From Actinobacteria bacterium OK074 (lineage in GTDB: Bacteria > Actinomycetota > Actinomycetes > Streptomycetales > Streptomycetaceae), in contig LJCV01000267.1 of NCBI GenBank assembly GCA_001298575.1, forward strand, positions 1-57,893: a stretch of DNA of 57,893 bases, in the 5' to 3' direction. Both the position numbers and the translations under genes were made by a program. The stretch's first letter is position 1; each line of letters begins with the position of its first letter. The notes under the pieces were generated by a model. It was not told where the DNA came from. It did no database searches and saw only the letters and a program-made list of their open reading frames with translations. Positions 51,903-57,893 of the stretch are shown here, piece after piece.

Positions 51903-53489
51903 GTGCCGTCCGAGCCCATCTCCGACCGCTACGAACTCCTGGAGGAGCTTGACCACGGCGGCATGGGAGACGTGTGGCGCGGCTACGACACGGTGCTGGA
52001 CCGCCCGGTCGCTGTGAAGCTGCTCCGGCAGGCGTCGTTGGCTGCCGCCCCGCATCTCGCCGAGGAGTTCGCCAAGCGCTTCCAGCGCGAGGCCAGGATC
52101 ACCGCGCGCATTCAGCACCCCGGAGTACCTCAGGTGTACGACGCGGTGCTCGATGCCTCGCTGGAGCGTCTGTTCCTGGTGATGGAACTCGTCGACGGCG
52201 TCTCACTGACCCGATACGTCAACCCTGCTCGTTCGCTGCCGATCGGCTGGGCGGCAGCTGTGGCCGCACAGGTTGCGACGGTGCTGTCGCATGCCCACCA
52301 AGTGCCCGTGATCCATCGGGACTTGAAGCCGTCCAACATTCTCGTTGCCCGCGATGGCACGGTGAAGGTCCTGGATTTCGGTATTGCCGCTATCCTCCGT
52401 ACGGACGTCACGAAGTTGACCGCCACCGGGACGCCGATCGGCACGTATCAGTACATGGCTCCCGAGCAGGTACGGGGCGGCACGATCACGCCGCAGACTG
52501 ACCTCTACGCACTCGGCTGTGTTCTGCACGAACTGCTCAGCGGGCGGCTGCTGTTCACCGCTGGCGACGAGTTCGGCCTCATGTACCAGCATGTGAGCGA
52601 AGCCCCTACGCCGCTGCGGCAGTTGCGTCCCGAGGTGCCGCAGGCACTGGAGGAACTGGTTCTGCGCCTGCTGAACAAAGCCCCAGAGGAGCGACCGACT
52701 GACACGCAGGAAGTGTACGAAGGGCTGCTTCCGTTTCTGCCGATGCCCGGTGAGGAGACGGCCGTCAATGGCGGCCAGAGCCCCACCGGAGTGCCTGATC
52801 CGACTGCGCTCTACCGCAAGCCTTACGCACCCCGGGCTCGCGAACAGGCACCCATTGCCGATCGGCCGAGCCCCGCCCTGCCGCAGCCCATGCCGGTGCC
52901 GACTCAGCTGCGGCAAGACATCAAGGCCGCCTACGACCAGGCTGATCACCTGCTCCGGGAAAACCGGTTCGCGCAGGCGGTCGAGGTGCTCGGCGAGGTC
53001 ATCGAACCGGCAGCCCGCGCGCTCGGCCCTGAGAACAGGGCCGTACTGGCGCTGCGAAGGCAGCGTGCCGCCGTGCGCCTTCTTGGCGGCGACTACCGCG
53101 CCGCACGACCCGAGTTCGACACCCTCGCTGACGCGTACGCCCGTATTGCCGGGCCGACCAGCGAGCAGGCCCGTGCCTGCCGTGCCCAAGCCGCACGATG
53201 CCGCGCCGAACTCGGCATGGTCACCGACGCACTGGCACAGCTGAGGGAAGTGCTGGACGTCGTACGCGCCGTTGACAGCGACGCGAGTGAAGAAGCTGTG
53301 GAACTCCGCCACAACATCGGCATGTTGCTGCTTGCACAGGGGCGGACGGCGGAGGCCAAAGAGGTACTGGAACCGCTGTACCAGGATGTCGTCCTGGTCA
53401 GTGGGCCGGAGGACGAGTTGGCGGTTGAGATCGCCGAAGCGCTCGCGGTGATTCAGCTCGGCCTTGACGACCCCGGGCCGGGCGCCTGA
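51903..53489 (+). CDS. Soluble Ser/Thr protein kinase with helical-repeat tail
   Basis: A 528-residue Hanks-type kinase. The Gly loop is at 17-23 (LDHGGMGDVW), Lys39 in VAVKLL, HRDLKPSN at 138-145, DFG 158-160 and APEQ in the activation segment. The kinase ends near 270. A Pro-rich linker leads to a TPR-like helical region at about 335-520 (QADHLLRENRFAQAVEVLGE). There is no membrane segment or PASTA domain, unlike housekeeping PknB, so it acts in the cytoplasm. GTG 51903 follows GGAAGCGAGAG. Kinases in defence islands can trigger shutdown by phosphorylating host targets; that role is inference here. It is convergent with the EVE-CBS-HEPN gene, 31 bases apart. Confidence 0.92.
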   Translation: MPSEPISDRYELLEELDHGGMGDVWRGYDTVLDRPVAVKLLRQASLAAAPHLAEEFAKRFQREARITARIQHPGVPQVYDAVLDASLERLFLVMELVDGVSLTRYVNPARSLPIGWAAAVAAQVATVLSHAHQVPVIHRDLKPSNILVARDGTVKVLDFGIAAILRTDVTKLTATGTPIGTYQYMAPEQVRGGTITPQTDLYALGCVLHELLSGRLLFTAGDEFGLMYQHVSEAPTPLRQLRPEVPQALEELVLRLLNKAPEERPTDTQEVYEGLLPFLPMPGEETAVNGGQSPTGVPDPTALYRKPYAPRAREQAPIADRPSPALPQPMPVPTQLRQDIKAAYDQADHLLRENRFAQAVEVLGEVIEPAARALGPENRAVLALRRQRAAVRLLGGDYRAARPEFDTLADAYARIAGPTSEQARACRAQAARCRAELGMVTDALAQLREVLDVVRAVDSDASEEAVELRHNIGMLLLAQGRTAEAKEVLEPLYQDVVLVSGPEDELAVEIAEALAVIQLGLDDPGPGA

Positions 53490-53520
53490 CAGGACGGCCC
53501 GGCCCGGTTGATCCAGCCGG

Positions 53521-55053
53521 TCACGGCCGTGGATCGTGGTCGATCAGCTTCAGCAGACTCAGCAACTGCTTGGTCTCCGTCAGTGCCTCGGTCTTTGTCT
53601 CGGGGGCGTCCATGTCCCAGTGAGCGAGTTCGTTCCGGTAGTCCTTGACGGCGGTGACGCGGCGGACGAGATCGTCCTGCTCGTAAGGCCATGCAAGCCT
53701 TGCCCAGCAGGCGTCGTCCTTGAGGACTTCCGGGTACTGGCCGAGGGTGAGGTACTTGCCCGCGGCGCGTGTCTTGCGCACACCCGAACCGGTGGGCAGC
53801 TCGTCCACGGGCAGCTGGTCGGTGAGCCGGCGCAGTCGCCGCTCCGCCTCGCCGAGAAGGATGAACGGTTCCACCCGGAGCTTGAGCTGGTCGGCCAGGT
53901 CGGATGCGGTGAGGATACCGAGCACGAGATTGTCGCCGTCGGTGACGATGAGGAATCCGTGACGCTGGATGTCGTCGATGCGGACGAACAGCTCCTCCTG
54001 CTCCTGAGCGGTGCGCGGATGGGGGTCCAGTGCTGCGGCTATGGTGGCGCCCCGGTTGCCCAACTGGGCACGGGCGATGCTCTCCCAGGTGACAACACCC
54101 CGAAGTACGTTGTTCCGGTTCACTACCGGAAGCTGAGAGAAGTCACCCTGGACCATGCGTGTGATGGCACGACTGAGCGGTTCGTCGAAGCCGACCGTGA
54201 CCACTTCGCGGGCGAAGGGGAGGCTGCCGATGCGCCAGTGGCGACTTAGATCCTCGCCCGCGGCTCTTGCGGGCGTGTGACCAAGGTCTGTTCCCGGGAG
54301 CTCCTGGGCTGCCTCTCCCGTCAGGGTGGTTTCCTGGGCGGAGACCGTGATCAGGCCGTCGAGCTGGACCTCCGTGAAGTGCGGGGCCACCTGCAGACCA
54401 CGAGCCGCCAGTTCCCGGTCGACGAGGTCGATGACATCACCGGTGCGCCTCTGCCAGCCCCACAGGCCGATCAGGTCCCGGGCGGTCAGCTGTCGGGTGC
54501 CCTCGTCGCGTACATCCTGCTCCAATGCCTCGGGATCCGCAGGCGGATCCACGGCCCCTTTGTAGCCCGGGTCGACACCAGTCTGTGCCAGGGTTTCGAC
54601 ACGGTGTGCCGCATCACGGCGTCGCAGCTCGCTCACCGTCAGGAATGCGCCGATGCTGTCGCGGAGGTCACCGCCGATTGCGGCACGCTCAACCTGAGTG
54701 CGCACCCACTCCACTTTGCGCGTGTGCCGGAAGCCAGGAGCGGCCTCGCTCTGGTACTCGTACCCGCCGGTCAGCCGCCCGATGGCGACGACGGCCAGGA
54801 ACTTCCGGGGCATCACGACCAGATCTCCGGTGTCCATCGTGATGAACCGCCACAGTTGGTGCTTCCAGTTGTCCACGGTGCCAGGTGCCTCATCCTGATA
54901 GGCCCGCGCGAGTAGATCCCCCACATCGGCGATCGACGTGCAGGCACTGAGGTCGCCGACCTCCTCCCAACCGACGATCACCACCCCGTCGTCAAGCGCC
55001 TGCTCTTCACGCTCCCCGAACTGGCCCCCACGGACCGTCCAAGCCCTGACCAT
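53521..55053 (-). CDS. EVE/PUA-like, CBS and HEPN-type three-part protein
   Basis: A 510-residue protein. The N-terminal 140 residues (RAWTVRGGQFGEREE; FITMDTGDLVVMPRKFL; AVVAIGRLTGGYEYQ) match the PUA/EVE-like domain found at the front of Mrr-type restriction proteins, where it reads modified DNA. A helical piece at about 185-235 (ARDLIGLWGWQRRTGDVIDL) is followed by a CBS pair at about 270-385. The C-terminal 110 residues are helical, with RNELAH at 473-478, the Rx4H motif of HEPN ribonucleases. The reading is a base-modification sensor plus nucleotide-binding module controlling an RNA-cutting effector; the roles are inferred from the parts. It is the last gene before the right attachment site. 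Confidence 0.7.
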   Translation of the reverse strand: MVRAWTVRGGQFGEREEQALDDGVVIVGWEEVGDLSACTSIADVGDLLARAYQDEAPGTVDNWKHQLWRFITMDTGDLVVMPRKFLAVVAIGRLTGGYEYQSEAAPGFRHTRKVEWVRTQVERAAIGGDLRDSIGAFLTVSELRRRDAAHRVETLAQTGVDPGYKGAVDPPADPEALEQDVRDEGTRQLTARDLIGLWGWQRRTGDVIDLVDRELAARGLQVAPHFTEVQLDGLITVSAQETTLTGEAAQELPGTDLGHTPARAAGEDLSRHWRIGSLPFAREVVTVGFDEPLSRAITRMVQGDFSQLPVVNRNNVLRGVVTWESIARAQLGNRGATIAAALDPHPRTAQEQEELFVRIDDIQRHGFLIVTDGDNLVLGILTASDLADQLKLRVEPFILLGEAERRLRRLTDQLPVDELPTGSGVRKTRAAGKYLTLGQYPEVLKDDACWARLAWPYEQDDLVRRVTAVKDYRNELAHWDMDAPETKTEALTETKQLLSLLKLIDHDPRP

Positions 55054-55168
55054 GGCTCCCCGCCCTCGCTCAGCCCTCCAGCCGCATCCACATCGGGCGG
55101 CTCACGTCGGGCTGAATCTACTTGTGTGAGGTGGCGCAAAGACCGGCGTGGGGCAGTTCGGGCCAGTA

Positions 55169-55215
55169 GTGAAGAACAGGGCAGGCGCCGCTTTGGCGCC
55201 TGCCCTGTTCTTCAC
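55169..55215. terminator. Perfect 21-bp hairpin
   Basis: Arms at 55169-55189 and 55195-55215 match exactly around a 5-base loop, and the outer pair extends it to 22 bp. It lies upstream of the EVE-CBS-HEPN gene rather than after it, so it may shield the island from outside transcription, or be a remnant of an element end. Confidence 0.65.
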
Positions 55216-55293
55216 TGACAGCTCATCAACATGGCCCTGACCAGCGGAGACTCTCAGGCTAACTGCGGTGGGACGCAAGTTGCTGCCTCAACC

Positions 55294-55312
55294 GGGGGAC
55301 GTATGTGGGACG
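55294..55312 (+). repeat. Candidate integrase arm-type site, right end
   Basis: GGGGGACGTATGTGGGACG, one base different from 30664-30682. A further GTGGGACG lies at 55267-55274, followed as on the left by a TTGCT. Confidence 0.45.
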
Positions 55313-55367
55313 CAGCACCCCAATCGAGGGTGCATAATCTGACAAAACCCCCTCGCGGACAACGAAA

Positions 55368-55399
55368 AAGCCCTCCGTGAGTGATCTCGCGAAGGGCTT
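55368..55399 (-). terminator. Terminator of tRNA-Arg
   Basis: On the minus strand AAGCCCT and AGGGCTT pair around a loop and are followed by a run of T (AAAAA at 55365-55369 on the plus strand). It begins about 30 bases after the tRNA 3' end. Confidence 0.7.
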
Positions 55400-55424
55400 A
55401 AAATAGGCTCTGACCTGCGAAAAC

Positions 55425-55471
55425 GAGCGCCCCCGGCAGGACTCGAACCTGCGGCCAAGCGCTTAGAAGGC
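55425..55471 (-). repeat. Right attachment-site repeat (47 bp) inside tRNA-Arg
   Basis: Covers the 3' part of the intact tRNA gene and four bases beyond it. Identity with the left copy ends at the anticodon stem (G at 55472 against A at 30592), so crossover lies within this block. Confidence 0.92.
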
Positions 55472-55500
55472 GCCTGCTCTATCCACTGAGCTACGGGGGC
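55429..55500 (-). tRNA. tRNA-Arg (anticodon TCT)
   Basis: The 72-base cloverleaf pairs fully: acceptor GCCCCCG/CGGGGGC, D arm GCTC/GAGC, anticodon stem GGCGC/GCGCT with loop CTTCTAA giving anticodon TCT, and T arm GCAGG-TTCGAGT-CCTGC. CCA is not encoded. It reads AGA, a rare codon in high-GC actinobacteria. The island lies on its 3' side and the 47-bp repeat restores its 3' half, so the gene remains intact after insertion. Confidence 0.97.
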
Positions 55501-55824
55501 CGGGTGTGGTGGCCTCGGTCGTGGTGCGCCCGGGTGTGGGCTGATCCGTGACGTTGCCGGGGACAAGGATAGGGCTCCCGGGTCCTTGTCCCTGATGCTT
55601 CGCCTCCGTGGCTCAATGTGGAGGTTCGGTGAAGCGGTCCTGATAATCGCAGGCAGGTGCGAATCCCGCATCGCTTTTTGGCCCTCGGGACCCGGGTGTT
55701 GTGCACTCGTTATGCCTGGACTATGCCTCTGTCCCACTCGTCCCTTCCGTCCCCCTGTGTGCTGTCGGCGCGCAGACACCGTCATATGCTTCAGAAAGGC
55801 CGCAAAATTGGGCATTCTTCGCAT
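55501..55824. other. Gene-free region between tRNA-Arg and the GTPase gene
   Basis: Should hold the tRNA promoter (leftward) and that of the GTPase operon (rightward). TTGTGC at 55697-55702 and TATGCC at 55720-55725, 17 bases apart, is a possible rightward promoter. Reading frames here are not protein-like. Confidence 0.4.
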
Positions 55825-57444
55825 GTGGTGACCTTGGACGTACGGCCTCAGCTGCTCGACGCACTCTCCGCCCTGCGCGACCGTGTCGCCTCCGCACGCT
55901 TTCCGCTGCCCCTAACGGGTGCCCCACGCGCGCGTGCCAACCGCGACGAACTCCTCGCGCAACTGGACTCCTACCTGGTGCCCCGGTTGCGCGAACCCGA
56001 AGCACCCCTCCTCGCCGTCATCGGCGGTTCCACCGGCGCCGGCAAGTCGACCCTCGTCAACTCCCTGGTGGGACGGCGGGTCAGCGAAGCGGGCGTACTG
56101 CGGCCGACCACCCGTACCCCCGTCCTCGTCTGCCACCCGGAGGACCACCACTGGTTCAGCGGCATGCGCGTCCTGCCCGATCTCACACGCGTGTGGGTGC
56201 CCCAGCAGGACCCGGGACAGGACCCCGAGGACGATCTCCTGCTCCCCGGCGAGGACGGCACGCGCGTGCTGCGCATCGAGACCGCCGACACCCTCCCGCG
56301 CGGCCTCGCCCTCCTCGACGCGCCCGACATCGACTCCCTCGTCGCCGACAACCGCGTCCTCGCCGCCGAACTCATCTGCGCCGCCGACATCTGGATCATG
56401 GTCACCACGGCCGCCCGGTACGCCGACGCCGTCCCCTGGCACCTGCTGCGTACCGCCAAGGAGCACAAGGCCACCCTGGTCACCGTGCTCGACCGGGTGC
56501 CCCACCAGGTCGTCTCCGAGGTGTCCCGGCAGTTCGGCGCCCTGCTCGCCAAGGCCGGACTCGGCGACGTACCCCGCTTCACCGTGCCCGAACTGCCCGA
56601 ATCCGCCTGGGGCGGCGGCCTCCTGCCCGCCACCGCCGTGGCCCCGTTGCGCGCCTGGCTCACCCACCAGACGCAGGACCCCGCCGCCCGCCAGGACGTC
56701 ATGGCCCGCACGGCCTACGGCGTCCTCGACTCCCTCAAGTCCCGCATGCCCGAGCTGGCCGGTGCCGCGGCCGCCCAGTACGCCGCCGCGCTGCGACTCA
56801 CCGCCGCCGTCGACAGCGCCTACGACAGCGAGCACGCGCGCGTGCGGGGCCGTTTGCAGGCCGGTGCCGTCCTCTCCGGCGACGCGCTGAAACGCTGGCG
56901 CAGCTTCCCGCTCGACTGCAGCCCGGGCGAACTCCTCGACGCCCTCGCCGAGAGCCTCGCGGCCCTCCTCTTGTGCGCCGTTACCGCCGCCGACGAACGC
57001 GTCGACCATGCATGGCGTCGCGAACCGGCCGCCGACGCCCCGGGTCTGACGGACCGCGACCCGTCCCTGGAGAACGCCGAACACCGCATCGGCATGGCCG
57101 TACGGCGCTGGCGGCGCGTCCTGGAGGAGTACGCCGAGGACGAGGTGCGCAACCTCGACAAGAGCGTCGCCCCCGAGGGCGAACTCGTGGCCGCCCTGGT
57201 CGCCACCGCGCTGCTGGGCGGACGCCGGGCACGTTCCGCGGGCGAGGGCCTCGCCGAACGGATCGGCGCCCACGGGGCCCTGCGGCTGCGCGACCGCGCC
57301 GGACGGCTGCTGTCCGAGTACCTCGACAAGGTCCTGCACACCGAACGCGAGCGCCGCCTCGCCCCCCTGGACGCCCTCGACGTACACGCCGAACCCCAGG
57401 CCGAACTCATCGCCGCGCTGTCCGTACTGCAGAAGGAGAGGTGA
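55825..57444 (+). CDS. Dynamin/50S-binding-type GTPase
   Basis: A 539-residue GTPase. The P-loop IGGSTGAGKSTLVNSL is near residues 67-82, a switch Thr lies in RPTTRTPVLVC, and the G3 motif LLDAPDIDSLVAD follows near 165. The second half is helical (LEEYAEDEVRNLDKSV). This is the pattern of the paired dynamin-like proteins of Streptomyces, which act at the membrane in sporulation septation; family identity is likely, the exact ortholog unchecked. I chose the GTG-GTG pair at 55825 because the upstream frame is not protein-like; ATG 55786 is an alternative. The stop overlaps the next gene. Confidence 0.85.
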   Translation: MVTLDVRPQLLDALSALRDRVASARFPLPLTGAPRARANRDELLAQLDSYLVPRLREPEAPLLAVIGGSTGAGKSTLVNSLVGRRVSEAGVLRPTTRTPVLVCHPEDHHWFSGMRVLPDLTRVWVPQQDPGQDPEDDLLLPGEDGTRVLRIETADTLPRGLALLDAPDIDSLVADNRVLAAELICAADIWIMVTTAARYADAVPWHLLRTAKEHKATLVTVLDRVPHQVVSEVSRQFGALLAKAGLGDVPRFTVPELPESAWGGGLLPATAVAPLRAWLTHQTQDPAARQDVMARTAYGVLDSLKSRMPELAGAAAAQYAAALRLTAAVDSAYDSEHARVRGRLQAGAVLSGDALKRWRSFPLDCSPGELLDALAESLAALLLCAVTAADERVDHAWRREPAADAPGLTDRDPSLENAEHRIGMAVRRWRRVLEEYAEDEVRNLDKSVAPEGELVAALVATALLGGRRARSAGEGLAERIGAHGALRLRDRAGRLLSEYLDKVLHTERERRLAPLDALDVHAEPQAELIAALSVLQKER

Positions 57445-57449
57445 CCGCG

Positions 57450-57893
57450 GTGACTGCCGTCACTCAGGACACGGGCCACACCGATCGCCCCGGCGACGAA
57501 CCGGAGAAGGACGAAAACGTCGTCCACGCGCGCGTGCATGACGCGGAAGCGGAACCTGCGGAGCATCCGCAGAACGACGGCTCGCCTCCACGCGTGCGTG
57601 CCGACGACGACGATCGCGACAGCAATGGTGGTGCCGAAAGCAACGGTGGTGGCGAAAGCAGCGACGACGATGCCGGCGCCGACGACTCCGTAGGCGACAG
57701 CCGGGCCCCGGAAGAGCAACCGGACCCGGGTCGCGACGGGGTCGTGGCGGCGGTGCCCGCCGTGCCCGCCGCTCCCGCAGAAAGCCCCCGTACGGCTCCT
57801 GCGGCCCCCGGGGCCCCCTCGGGCGACCTTCCGCGCGCGGACCGCCCCGACGGCCGTACAGGCGGCCCTGACGGCCGCACCGACCGTGCCGTA
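57450..57893 (+). CDS. Second dynamin/GTPase-operon protein (3' partial)
   Basis: Open to the window edge; 148 residues are visible. All of them are a disordered acidic Asp/Glu/Pro/Ala-rich N-terminal extension (EKDENVVHARVHDAEAEPAE and following). GTG 57450 lies about 11 bases after AGGAG; GTG 57441 in the same frame overlaps the previous stop and is the alternative. Coupling to the GTPase suggests that this is the partner GTPase with a long disordered front, but its G domain is outside the window. Confidence 0.65.
   Translation, partial: MTAVTQDTGHTDRPGDEPEKDENVVHARVHDAEAEPAEHPQNDGSPPRVRADDDDRDSNGGAESNGGGESSDDDAGADDSVGDSRAPEEQPDPGRDGVVAAVPAVPAAPAESPRTAPAAPGAPSGDLPRADRPDGRTGGPDGRTDRAV

Larger units (their letters stand above)
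55054..55424. other. Gene-free right end of the island
   Basis: No gene is seen. It holds the perfect hairpin at 55169-55215, the arm-type motif at 55294-55312 and the terminator of the tRNA at 55368-55399. The first 60 bases may hold the promoter of the EVE-CBS-HEPN gene, but no clear boxes were found. Confidence 0.6.
30545..55471. mobile_element. 24.9-kb tRNA-Arg-inserted defence island
   Basis: Two perfect 47-bp direct repeats, 24,880 bp apart, bound the region; the right one is the 3' part of an intact tRNA-Arg(TCT). A tyrosine integrase lies 261 bp inside the left repeat, which is the standard layout of elements that use a tRNA 3' end. Cargo is almost wholly restriction and abortive-type defence. 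No conjugation or replication gene is visible inside, so it would depend on a helper for transfer. Confidence 0.88.

Noticed and set aside
43008..53489. A BREX/Pgl system, because of the methylase plus kinase
   Set aside because: No PglZ-type phosphatase, BrxC ATPase or BrxL was found; the methylase and kinase are separated by a normal type I system.

Overview
The window is high-GC actinobacterial DNA and most likely comes from a Streptomyces. The evidence is the strong G/C bias at third codon positions, frequent GTG/TTG starts, GTGA/ATGA gene overlaps, a tRNA-Arg(TCT) without encoded CCA, and typical Streptomyces families (DUF2637-type spread protein, PrgI-like conjugation protein, DUF6000, dynamin-like GTPases). 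It reads as three segments: an RHS toxin locus, a conjugation-type region ending in a large serine recombinase, and a compact defence island inserted in a tRNA-Arg gene. Ordinary chromosome resumes at the right edge.

1-8.1 kb: the 3' two kilobases-plus of a very large RHS/YD-repeat protein with a pretoxin Hint domain and a short toxin tip, followed by a probable immunity gene, a displaced second toxin tip, a second immunity-like reading frame, a membrane protein and a 46-residue ORF. Several of these frames are broken by apparent one-base losses.

8.1-20.1 kb: a leftward type IV secretion/conjugation operon: pilin-like protein, TrbL/VirB6-like membrane protein, PrgI-like protein, VirB4-like ATPase, VirD4/TraG-like coupling ATPase, replication-relaxation protein, transglycosylase-NlpC/P60 hydrolase, DUF2637-like protein, and a separate double winged-helix protein. 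No relaxase was recognised. 20.1-30.6 kb: a helix-turn-helix protein, a methyltransferase-like protein with an 11-C tract, a DNA amino-methyltransferase, a C5-cytosine methyltransferase split by a 4.03-kb two-tyrosine-recombinase element with 11-bp inverted ends, a small coupled ORF, and a large serine recombinase whose reading frame ends inside an attachment-site copy of the tRNA.

30.5-55.5 kb: a 24.9-kb island bounded by a perfect 47-bp direct repeat of the tRNA-Arg 3' half, with a tyrosine integrase just inside the left end. Nearly all remaining genes look like defence: a complete Wadjet operon (jetABCD), a Fic protein under a palindromic operator, a three-gene cluster (DndB-like protein, unknown 172-aa protein, PD-(D/E)xK-like protein) divergent from a helix-turn-helix/N6-methylase/specificity fusion, a type I restriction-modification system (hsdM-hsdS-hsdR), a soluble Ser/Thr kinase with a repeat tail, and a protein joining an EVE/PUA-like reader, CBS domains and a C-terminal HEPN-type Rx4H motif.

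55.5 kb-end: the intact tRNA-Arg, then two dynamin/50S-binding-type GTPase genes, the second cut by the window edge. Best candidates for something undescribed are the DndB-like/172-aa/nuclease cluster with its divergent methylase, and the EVE-CBS-HEPN protein beside the soluble kinase.
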